18,099 nt of DNA from DATCIH01 sp036507955 (GTDB lineage Bacteria > Bacillota > Clostridia > Clostridiales > Clostridiaceae). The stretch is taken from contig DATCIH010000153.1 in NCBI GenBank assembly GCA_036507955.1, forward strand, positions 1 to 18,099, written 5' to 3'. Both the position numbers and the translations under genes were made by a program. The stretch's first letter is position 1, and each line of letters starts with the position of its first letter. The notes under the pieces were generated by a model. That model did not search any database. It saw only the letters and a program-made list of their open reading frames with translations, and was not told where the DNA came from. Shown here piece after piece: positions 6,487-15,200 of the stretch.

Positions 6487-8649
6487 TTATTCTGTTTTAT
6501 AAATTGGCTTAAATTCCTTATCTGATGTTATGGCAACTTCTAATTCTTTTAAGGAATTATTAACTTCCTGCATAAACTCTTCTTGGCTATTCAAAAACTC
6601 TTTTCCTCTTCTATCTACCTTACTATAAAAACCAGAACTATCTAAGATTCGTGCTTTTTCAGTATCCATAAGGTTAAGCTTTAAAATGTTTAAAAGTTTT
6701 CTCTTAGGAACATCTGCTTCCACGGGGAATAGTAATTCTACCCTTCTATCTAAGTTTCTTCCCATCCAGTCTGCACTGGATGCAAATACGAGTTCTTCTC
6801 CCCCACTATAAAAATAGTATATTCTTGAATGTTCAAGAAATCTACCAACGATACTTCTAACAGAAATGCGTTCACTAAGTCTATTTACCCCAGGTTTTAG
6901 AGAGCATATTCCTCTCACAATCAAGTCAATTTTCACTCCAGCTCTTGAAGCCTCATATAGAGCTTTTATAATCTCCTCATCAACTAAAGAATTAAGCTTC
7001 GCAATTATCACTGCTTTTTTACCTCTTATAGCATTGACGCCTTCTTCTCTAATTAAGGAAATAAATTTTTCTCTTAGGCCTATTGGTGCGACAGATAACT
7101 TATACAATTTAGTAAGGGAGGAATAGCCAGATAACATGTTGAAAATAGCAGATGCATCCGAACCTATATAAGGATTATTTGTAAAAAGACTAATATCTGT
7201 ATAAATTTTAGCAGTTACATCATTGTAATTACCAGTACCTAGATGGACATATCTTCTAATCCCCATATCCTCTTGCCTTACGATAAGCAATATTTTACTG
7301 TGGGTTTTTAATCCAACTAGGCCATATATAACATGACAGCCTGACTGTTCTAGTCTTTTAGCCCAGGCTATGTTATTTTCCTCATCAAATCTTGCCTTTA
7401 GTTCCACTAGTACTGTTACCTGTTTGCCATTTTCCGCTGCTTTCATAAGTGCGGCTACTATAGGAGATTTACCGCTTACTCTATATAATGTTTGCTTAAT
7501 AGCTAGAACTTTAGGGTCTACTGCAGACTGTTCTACGAGTTCCACTACAGGATCAAAGGATTCATATGGATGATGTATTAAAATGTCCCCCTTGGTTATA
7601 GTTTCAAAAATGTCCAAACCCTCAGTAAATATATGTGGAACTACAGGCTTTATAGGAGCAAATTTTAATTCATCATGACCTTTAAGTGAACTTAGTTTCA
7701 TTAAAAAGGTTAAATCAATAGGCCCAGCTATTTGGTATATATCATCATTTGCTACTTCAAACTTTTCTTTTAATACCATTAGAAGCTCCGAATCCATATC
7801 CTGATCAACTTCAAGCCTTATTACAGCTCCCCATTTTCTTTTGTGAAGGGATTGTTGGATTTCCATGAGCAGATCATCTGCTTCTTCTTCATCAATATCA
7901 AGGTCTGCATTTCTTATAATTCTATATGCACCTATAGCTAAGATTTCATGGCCTCTAAATAAAGTATTTATAAATTTCTTAATTATATCCTCTAGTAGCA
8001 AAAAACAGTTGCCTTCAAAAAAATCCTTATTGCCTTCATCTTTCATATTATCTTCATCATAAATACCATAGGGAAGCTCTATATATCTCCTAAGAACCGA
8101 AGGAACCTGGACTGTGGCAAATATTGGGCCTTCCTCTTTATCTTTATTCTCAATTAAAAGACCAATATTAAGACTTCTATTAAGTACTAAAGGAAAAGGC
8201 CTACTTTTATCTACAACCATAGGTGTAAGTACTGGATAAATTGTATTGTTATAGTAATCTTCAACAAATATTGTTTGAGCTTCAGTGAGCTTTTTCCACT
8301 TAGGGAAGTATAGACTCTCTTTTTTTAAAGCAGGAATTAAAGAGCGATTATAGCAATTGTATTGGTCATAAATCATCTTATGGGATCTTATTGAAATAGC
8401 GCTAAGCTGCTCTTTAGGAGACAAGCCTGAAAAGTCTGGTGTTTCAAAATCTGCTGAAACTTGATCTGATATTGCAGCTACCCTAACCATAAAAAATTCA
8501 TCTAAGTTAGAGCTTACTATGGATAAAAATTTTAATCTTTCCAGTAGAGGATTGTTACCATCCTGAGCTTCTTCTAAAACTCTGTCATTAAATTCTAGCC
8601 AACTAAGCTCTCTATTTATAAATTCATCTTTTACATCATTGTTTTTCAT
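6487..8649 (-). CDS. ppk: Polyphosphate kinase 1
   Basis: At 720 residues this is typical for PPK1. It transfers the gamma-phosphate of ATP to inorganic polyphosphate, reversibly. The N-terminal domain opens with FINRELSWLEFNDRVL (10-25) and SNLDEFFMVRVA (47-58). The C-terminal half contains the two phospholipase-D-like lobes: His450 in LKTHSK, corresponding to the autophosphorylated histidine of the family, RRYVHLGTGNYND at 465-477, and His607 in FLEHSRIY. All these motifs are intact. The gene starts five bases after the long Ppx/GppA gene, with GGAG at the end of that gene as ribosome binding site, so the two are co-transcribed and probably translationally coupled. It ends at the bidirectional terminator shared with HD-GYP. 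Confidence 0.97.
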   Translation of the reverse strand: MKNNDVKDEFINRELSWLEFNDRVLEEAQDGNNPLLERLKFLSIVSSNLDEFFMVRVAAISDQVSADFETPDFSGLSPKEQLSAISIRSHKMIYDQYNCYNRSLIPALKKESLYFPKWKKLTEAQTIFVEDYYNNTIYPVLTPMVVDKSRPFPLVLNRSLNIGLLIENKDKEEGPIFATVQVPSVLRRYIELPYGIYDEDNMKDEGNKDFFEGNCFLLLEDIIKKFINTLFRGHEILAIGAYRIIRNADLDIDEEEADDLLMEIQQSLHKRKWGAVIRLEVDQDMDSELLMVLKEKFEVANDDIYQIAGPIDLTFLMKLSSLKGHDELKFAPIKPVVPHIFTEGLDIFETITKGDILIHHPYESFDPVVELVEQSAVDPKVLAIKQTLYRVSGKSPIVAALMKAAENGKQVTVLVELKARFDEENNIAWAKRLEQSGCHVIYGLVGLKTHSKILLIVRQEDMGIRRYVHLGTGNYNDVTAKIYTDISLFTNNPYIGSDASAIFNMLSGYSSLTKLYKLSVAPIGLREKFISLIREEGVNAIRGKKAVIIAKLNSLVDEEIIKALYEASRAGVKIDLIVRGICSLKPGVNRLSERISVRSIVGRFLEHSRIYYFYSGGEELVFASSADWMGRNLDRRVELLFPVEADVPKRKLLNILKLNLMDTEKARILDSSGFYSKVDRRGKEFLNSQEEFMQEVNNSLKELEVAITSDKEFKPIYKTE

Positions 8650-8654
8650 AATTA

Positions 8655-10211
8655 CTACTCCATCTTTATTTTAGTTTTTATTATAGGTTTACAGCCCATG
8701 ACCTCTTCAAAAAAAATAGCATTATTTTCGAAGTTTCGTTTTTCTAGTAATATCTCCTGGGCTGAAATAACTTTAAAAATAAGCTCATTACCGGAAGTGG
8801 AAATCTCTATTTTACTAAGCTTTTGTTTATGGGCTATATCCATACACTCTGCTAGTTTCAAAATAGCTGCCAGCTTGGAAACTATCATTTTGTCATTATA
8901 TATAAGAGAGTTATAGCTTTCATCATAAATATTAGGTATATGATTGCTATGGTAAAATACTACATTTGCTATTATTTCCATTTCTCTAACAGATAGACCC
9001 ATAATATCTTGATGTCGCACAATATTAAAGGAATGAAGATGATGTTGATTTAAGCTTACATATCTACCTATATCATGTAATATTGCTGTAATTTGAAGGT
9101 AAAATCTTTCCTTAGCACCTAATCTATGAAGCCTTTTTGTCTGGTCAAAAACAGATAAGGCTAAATATTCAACAAAGGAGGCGTGGACCGTGTCGATGTC
9201 ATATTTTTTTCCTATATACCATACTGAACTTATTATATCGCTTAAGGCTTCCTGTTTTCTAGCCGTGTCGAATATTTCATCTGCCATATCAGCTAAAACT
9301 CCATGCCTAAGGGATACCATAGGAGTGTATATACCCTCTGCTTTAGTCATTTCTATAAATCTTTTAAATATAATAACAGATGGTAACATGAGTTCTGCAT
9401 CTGATTGGCTTACATTAAATTTCTTCATTATATCTTCTGTACTCATAGAATAAAGCGTTTTGTAAAGACTAATAAGGCTTTTTTTATCAATAAATTTTTT
9501 GCTCTGATCCGCTTTGTTTTTCACACATAGATTAAAGATTGATCGAAGTCCTCCACCAAGACCAATAAAATTTTTGATATGCCTTTGACGAATAAGGGTC
9601 TCTAAGGAATAGGTTTTACTCTCTATATATTCCTCTACCAAATGGGGGAATTCTATGGTTTGGTCTTCAAGGTCAGATAAGGTTTCTCTAATACGCAGCG
9701 ATCCTACTTTAACATATTCAGTGAATTTCAAATTCCCATTGGTATAAACCGAGGCTTCAACTCCACCAGAGCCAATATTTACGATTAAGGTGCCTTCATA
9801 TCTTATCTTACCAGCATCTGGCAATAGATCATGAATGGCTTTATACATGAGAAATCTTTCTTGAGAGCTATTGATTACCTCCACCTCTAAGCCTGATTTC
9901 ACTCGTATTTGTTCTAAAACATAATCTCTATTGGCGGCTTCTCTAATTCCGCTGGTGGTTACGGCTCTATAGTTTCTTATTTTATATTCTTTCATTAATT
10001 GAGTAAAGCCTTTTAAGATATCACAGGTATCATTTATAGACTCTAGTAGTATTTTCCCATAAGTAAAGGTATCTTTTCCAATATTAGTCTTCTTATGTAA
10101 ATCTTCCAGAGGTAATATTTTACCCTCCTCCGTCATTTGAGCGATCATCATTCTAATTGAATTTGAACCTAGGTCTATGGCTGCAACAATTTCACTTGAC
10201 CCTTTTGCCAT
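8655..10211 (-). CDS. Ppx/GppA family phosphatase with C-terminal HD domain (long form)
   Basis: The product has 518 residues. Residues 1-305 form the ASKHA-fold Ppx/GppA domain (AIDLGSNSIRMM at 11-22, VTTSGIREAANRD at 84-96, GLGGGLR at 217-223). Residues ~320-518 form an HD-type helical domain (ILHDIGRY at 377-384, HSNH at 421-424). The family hydrolyses polyphosphate ends or pppGpp. Two motifs differ from the canonical forms. The GEEEA loop reads SSQER (115-119, Glu118 retained), and the DxGGGS phosphate loop reads NIGSGG (145-150). It may therefore be weak, altered in substrate, or sensory. AAGGAG lies nine bases before ATG. It is the first gene of a ppx-ppk operon and diverges from a second, short Ppx gene. 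I leave the symbol blank because it is unclear which paralog is the true exopolyphosphatase. Confidence 0.88.
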   Translation of the reverse strand: MAKGSSEIVAAIDLGSNSIRMMIAQMTEEGKILPLEDLHKKTNIGKDTFTYGKILLESINDTCDILKGFTQLMKEYKIRNYRAVTTSGIREAANRDYVLEQIRVKSGLEVEVINSSQERFLMYKAIHDLLPDAGKIRYEGTLIVNIGSGGVEASVYTNGNLKFTEYVKVGSLRIRETLSDLEDQTIEFPHLVEEYIESKTYSLETLIRQRHIKNFIGLGGGLRSIFNLCVKNKADQSKKFIDKKSLISLYKTLYSMSTEDIMKKFNVSQSDAELMLPSVIIFKRFIEMTKAEGIYTPMVSLRHGVLADMADEIFDTARKQEALSDIISSVWYIGKKYDIDTVHASFVEYLALSVFDQTKRLHRLGAKERFYLQITAILHDIGRYVSLNQHHLHSFNIVRHQDIMGLSVREMEIIANVVFYHSNHIPNIYDESYNSLIYNDKMIVSKLAAILKLAECMDIAHKQKLSKIEISTSGNELIFKVISAQEILLEKRNFENNAIFFEEVMGCKPIIKTKIKME

Positions 10212-10424
10212 TTTTCAAATCTCCTTTTTAAGAATATCTACATTAGAAATAAAATATATAATTATACTGATTATATTATGTTGAAAATATAGAAATATTA
10301 TATCATATTAAAAGGAATCTTTATATTATTTGAAATATCTTGTATATTTTTAATGCTAGAAATTATATGTTTAACTATTTAAAAGGGATACAATATATAT
10401 AAAACAATTGAAAGGAGTTAGACT

Positions 10425-11330
10425 ATGAATATTGGAGTTATAGATATAGGTTCTAATTCTATAAGGCTAATCATTGGGGAAATAATCAACAAGGATTTTA
10501 ATATATTAGATGATCATAAAGAGATTATTCGACTAGGAGATTTAGGGGAAGACAATAAATTAAAAGACATTCAAATGCTTATTGCGTTAACCGTATTAAA
10601 AAACTTTAAAGAGATTATTAATAATTTTAATGAAATAGATATCATTTGTGTAGCAACGGAAGCGGTAAGAAAAGCAGTTAATGGAGACTATTTTATAAAA
10701 AGAGTTAAGGAAACTACAGGGTTAAATATTAAAATATTGACGGGAGAAGAGGAAGCCTATTATGAATATGTATCTTCAATTAAATCTAACTCAATAAATA
10801 GTGGATATATTATGGATGTAGGAGGGGGTAGTACTGAACTTATTAGGTTTGAGGATAGGAGACTTAAAGAAAGTATAAGTTTACCCTATGGTGCACTGAA
10901 TCTTACCCTTGATTATTCTCTATATGATTTAATTGGGACGTCATCACAAAATGAAATAAGAATGATGTTATATAAGGAATTTAATAAATATCCCTGGCTA
11001 AATAGAGGAGATAATTCTTTTTTAGTAGGAATGGGTGGAAGCTTCAGGGCTATAAGCAAAATACATAGTTTTGTATTGGGTAAAACCTATATTTCTGAGA
11101 ATTATGAAGTAGCAAGTAAGGATATAAAGAATATATATAATTCTATAAAAAAAATGAGTAGACAAGAAAAAATGAGTTTGGATGCAATTTCTAAAGAAAG
11201 GGGAGAGATAATTGCAGGAGGAATTATTATCATTTTGGCAGCTTTAGATTATTTAGAGAAAAAAACTATACTTATAAGCAAATATGGTATAAGAGAGGGC
11301 TTAATTTATGATTATATAGAGCATTTGTAG
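10425..11330 (+). CDS. Ppx/GppA family exopolyphosphatase, short form
   Basis: The product has 301 residues and contains only the two ASKHA lobes, like the short single-module enzymes of this family. All signature motifs are canonical: VIDIGSNSIRLIIGE at 5-19, ATEAVRKAVNG at 77-87, TGEEEAYYEY at 106-115 with the catalytic glutamate region, DVGGGSTEL at 131-139, GMGGSFRAI at 202-210 and ERGEIIAGG at 258-266. The expected activity is release of phosphate from polyphosphate ends or from pppGpp. The sequence cannot tell the two substrates apart. AAAGGAG lies seven bases before ATG. A possible promoter is TTTAAC (10370-10375)-18-TATATA. It is divergent from the long paralog. No terminator hairpin is seen before the parA-like gene 101 bases downstream, so read-through is possible. 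Confidence 0.92.
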   Translation: MNIGVIDIGSNSIRLIIGEIINKDFNILDDHKEIIRLGDLGEDNKLKDIQMLIALTVLKNFKEIINNFNEIDIICVATEAVRKAVNGDYFIKRVKETTGLNIKILTGEEEAYYEYVSSIKSNSINSGYIMDVGGGSTELIRFEDRRLKESISLPYGALNLTLDYSLYDLIGTSSQNEIRMMLYKEFNKYPWLNRGDNSFLVGMGGSFRAISKIHSFVLGKTYISENYEVASKDIKNIYNSIKKMSRQEKMSLDAISKERGEIIAGGIIIILAALDYLEKKTILISKYGIREGLIYDYIEHL

Positions 11331-11363
11331 CAAGGATTTTTATTTTTAAACAGCAGAATTATA

Positions 11364-11392
11364 TTGTAATTATTAACAAAATTGTTTAAACT
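11364..11392 (+). promoter_or_regulatory. Candidate promoter of the parA-like/giant-protein operon
   Basis: TTGTAA at 11364-11369, 17-nt spacer, TAAACT at 11387-11392. The spacer carries the small inverted repeat AACAA-AA-TTGTT (11375-11386). The predicted transcription start is near 11399, about 33 bases before the ATG. Matches to consensus are moderate. Confidence 0.5.
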
Positions 11393-11431
11393 ATTGTTGG
11401 GGAGTTTTTTCACTTCCTTAGGGGGTTAAAA

Positions 11432-12226
11432 ATGTCTAAGATCATTACCTTTGGAACATTAAAGGGCGGAACCGGTAAAACTACTGCAGTATTTTCTTCT
11501 TCAGGGATTCTTTCGGAGAGAGGTTATAAGGTGCTTGTCATCGATGCGGATCCTCAAGGAAATGTTACATCAAATTTAGGTGTAGATGAAACTAAACAGG
11601 GCTACTTATGTATTAAAGATATATTAGAAAAGGATTACTTAATACCTGAAGATGTAGTTATTAAGGCTCCATTAATTGAGCTACCCAATTTAGATTTGAT
11701 AGGATCTTCAATGACTTTAACCTCAACAGAAATGAATATTATTAGCTTAACAGGAAGAGAGTATTTACTTAGAAAGTATATAAAAAAACATAATAAATTT
11801 TTTAATCAATATGATTTCATATTGATAGATACAAATCCTAGTATGTCGATTATAAATCAAAACAGCTTTATTGCCAGCGATAAAATAATTATTGTATCTG
11901 ATTTAGGGGTGAATTCCTTAAAGGGAATAGAACTCTTTATAGCCCTCTGGGAGGATATACTTCTTAGACTAGATATGAAAAATAATATCTGCGGTATATT
12001 AATTAATAAGGTTATTAAACATAGCCATATTAGCAACGAATTTATGGAGTATTGCAAGGAGGAAGAGGACATAAATAAGCTGTTATTTAAAACTTGTATT
12101 TCTGATAGCGAAATTTTGCCTATATGTGAATTGGATAATAAACCTATAAATATTTCATATAAAGGTACAGAAGTTTATGGGGAGTTTTCAGCTTTTGTAG
12201 ATGAACTATTGGAACGGGTAAAATAG
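11432..12226 (+). CDS. ParA/Soj-type P-loop ATPase
   Basis: The product has 264 residues, the normal size for chromosomal Soj-like ParA without an N-terminal HTH. The deviant Walker A LKGGTGKTT at 10-18 has the signature Lys11. Walker A' DADPQGN is at 38-44 and Walker B FILIDTNPS at 129-137. A C-terminal YKGTEVYGEFSAF segment resembles the usual ParA ending. Such ATPases dimerise on ATP, bind DNA nonspecifically and position cargo (plasmids, chromosome origins, protein machines) through a partner that stimulates hydrolysis. No ParB homologue or parS-like array is visible. The gene 14 bases downstream encodes a 1389-residue protein that is the obvious partner candidate. AGGGGG is the ribosome binding site. 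The protein is confidently a ParA homologue; its cargo is unknown. Confidence 0.92.
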   Translation: MSKIITFGTLKGGTGKTTAVFSSSGILSERGYKVLVIDADPQGNVTSNLGVDETKQGYLCIKDILEKDYLIPEDVVIKAPLIELPNLDLIGSSMTLTSTEMNIISLTGREYLLRKYIKKHNKFFNQYDFILIDTNPSMSIINQNSFIASDKIIIVSDLGVNSLKGIELFIALWEDILLRLDMKNNICGILINKVIKHSHISNEFMEYCKEEEDINKLLFKTCISDSEILPICELDNKPINISYKGTEVYGEFSAFVDELLERVK

Positions 12227-12240
12227 AAGGGGGATAAATA

Positions 12241-15200
12241 ATGGCAAACAGATTTCGAGCTGCGATTCATGGGACGGGAGAAGAAATTTTGTCTGCAGGA
12301 AAGCAGCAGGAGGGGAAGGTTTCTGATTTTGTTAAGATAAGAGAAGCTTTAAAAAGGAGTATACCCACAGACGATACGGTAGCCGTAGATTCTACAGTAC
12401 CCAGGGATGCTACAGCTATAGTGGAGCAAGCTACTCAAGAGGAACATAAAATAGCCTTTGAGGCAATTTCAGATTTTCTTAGAGGTAAGGTGAATAATAA
12501 AATATTTGAGCTTAGAATGAATAAAATCAAGGATATATTAAATGCACTTATTGATTATAGTACTAATTTTAAGCCCATTGAATTAATAGATTCCTCTGAA
12601 AATGTTAAGTATTGGGTACAAGCTATCATGGCCTCCTTGCCTTCAAAATTATCTAAAAATATAGATTTTATTATAGATGAAAGTGATGATAAGAAATTTA
12701 GCCTTTGTCATATTTACATAAGGGGTATAGATAATTTTAATGAAGCAGCAGCGACTATTAGGTTTGACTTCTTAAAAGGAACCAGTAATAATATCACCTT
12801 AAGCACAAGATTTTCAGAGCTAGTTCAGGTAGGTTTTCTTCTACACGAGGAAAGCTTTTTCCAGTTTAAGCTATTCGTTAATGAGTTCAATTATGAAAAG
12901 CTTAACTTAGATATAGATGATTGCCTTGTTTTATATTATATATTAAATCGTGGCATGAGCAGTATGGATTCTGAAAGCATAAGGGGAGCCTTTAGCTTTG
13001 CACAAAAATATGCACCTATACATGTGAAAAATGAGATATTTGGAAAGATGGAATTATCTTATGATATAGAGGTAGATGCGGCGGCTTACCTAATCACATC
13101 GTTATTAAAATTATCCATTAATAATCAAAATGAGAGTTTAGCTATAAAAGGGTATAAATATTTCTTTGAATATTTGAAAACCGCTTTAGACTTGAGGGAT
13201 GGGGAAGATGTACAGGTAGTTTATGATTTCTATGATGCTATTGTTAATGCAGAAGAAAATATTATGGGTAGCTTTATTGATTTTACCTTAAGCAATGAAA
13301 ATGTACTTGCAATAACAAAATATATATCAAAGTTTGATGAAAAATATGCGCTTTTTTATGGCAAGATATTACTAAAGTTATTAAAGGAAAATAAAATAGA
13401 TTGGCAGAAGAATTCAATTATTTGCGACTTTTTATCAAAAGCTGTAGAAGCTCTTGTTGGAAAGACCTATGCAATTAAGGAACTACTTCAGATAATTAAT
13501 GGTGAAGTAGAGCTAGAAGCTGAGATCTTATGTCTTTATAATGATGCCTTTAAAAACGAAGAAAGGAAAATAGAAGCAGTAAAGCTTTTTATTGAATACA
13601 AAGGGTTAATAGAACCGGACCGGGAAGGTGATTTAGTAAAGGCAATATTAAAGAAAAGATCTGGTATGGTCTTAATTTTTAAGGAATATAAAGAAAGTTT
13701 TAACTTAGCTCAAGATAAGAGAAAATATTTTTGGGAGTATAAACATGTGGTTTTTGATAAATATATTGACTATCATAATCTATATTTCTCAAAGGCTTTA
13801 GAGTTCTATTTAATAAATTTAAAAGATGAAACAGTTTATAAGGAAGAAGCTTATATATTACTTAATATGGTTTCCGTAGGTCAATTATATGTGGAAACAG
13901 ATATATTAAAGGCTAATATTGAAAGATTAGAGGAAAATCTTCCCTTAGGTAAGACGGATATGGGTGTTGAAAACATTAAAAATCTTATATTAAAGGTTAA
14001 GGAAATTAAAGGTATTAATACTTTAAATAGTACCAGTATATTATTAAGCTTCGGTAATAAACTGAGCTCCTCTGTTTATATTGAACTTGGGGATACAATA
14101 CGGTATATGCCAGATCTTAACTCAATATCAGCAAAAAGACTTAATGAGTTTTTAGTTTGGTGTCTAGATATACTGCTTGATTATAAAGGAGCAGCTTTAA
14201 ATACTGTTATAGACTTTTATTATAAGGTGATAAGATCATCAGGGGTAAACCCTTCTTATGGGCTACAGATGCTCTTAGAAAAAAGCAAAGAAAGTTTCTC
14301 TAAGCTTATAGAAGACAGGGTGAGACTTCAATTTTTTCTATCTATCATACTAAATCATATGAAGGAAGAAGAAGCGCAGTGGAGTGCATCAGGTGAACTA
14401 GAGGTTTTACTTAAAGAATTAATGAGTAAGTTATCTAAATTTAAAAAAGAATCTGAACAAGTTTTAGATTATTATGAGACAAGCCCTTATTTCACTAATT
14501 TACTTTTATTCTATTACGATTTTTCAAAAGAAACAGATAAAAGGGCTTTAGATTATCTATATATAAAGATGGAGGGCAAAGGCGAAAATTGGATACTTAG
14601 ATTAAGAGAAAAAATCAGTAAGTTTCCTTTGGGTTTGGATTTTTTATATGGGGAACTTAAATATCAATTAGATAACAATACTTCAAAAAACGACTTTTTT
14701 TGGGAATACAAAACTTCTGTATTTGATGCAATCCCAGAATATAGCTCAATATATGAAAAAGAGGGCTTAGAGTATTATTTATCAGTGATTATTAATACCC
14801 CTAGTTACAACGATGAATGCATAAAGACTTTAAAAGTCGTTATGGGTGATGGCATTGTTTATAGAAAAGATACTTTAAATAGATTGATTAGAGAGTACGA
14901 AAACACTATAGCAATAGCTTCTTTAGAAGGAGTGGAGGAAAGTTTTCTTCAAAAGGTTTCAGATACTAAAATCAAAAACTTTGTTATAACTTACCCAGAT
15001 ATTACAGGGCTTATTTCTTTAGGTCTTAGCTTAGAGAAAGCAGAAGATGCTAAAGCTACAGATATATTATCAAGAACTAAAATAAATACAGTAGCTATAA
15101 CTCGTGATAAATATAAAGACTTAATCAATTGGTGCTTACCTATTATAGCTAGCAAAATAGATATAAATATACATTTAGAGACAATAAAGAAAGTATTTTA

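Noticed and set aside
6866..9453. Plus-strand open frames inside the ppk and long ppx genes
   Set aside because: They are antisense shadows of strongly supported genes, with no family motifs and low-complexity Ser/Ile/Leu-rich products.
11432..12226. Plasmid partition (parA) locus or integrated plasmid
   Set aside because: No ParB, no parS-like iterons, no replication gene, and the flanks are chromosomal housekeeping and stable-RNA loci.
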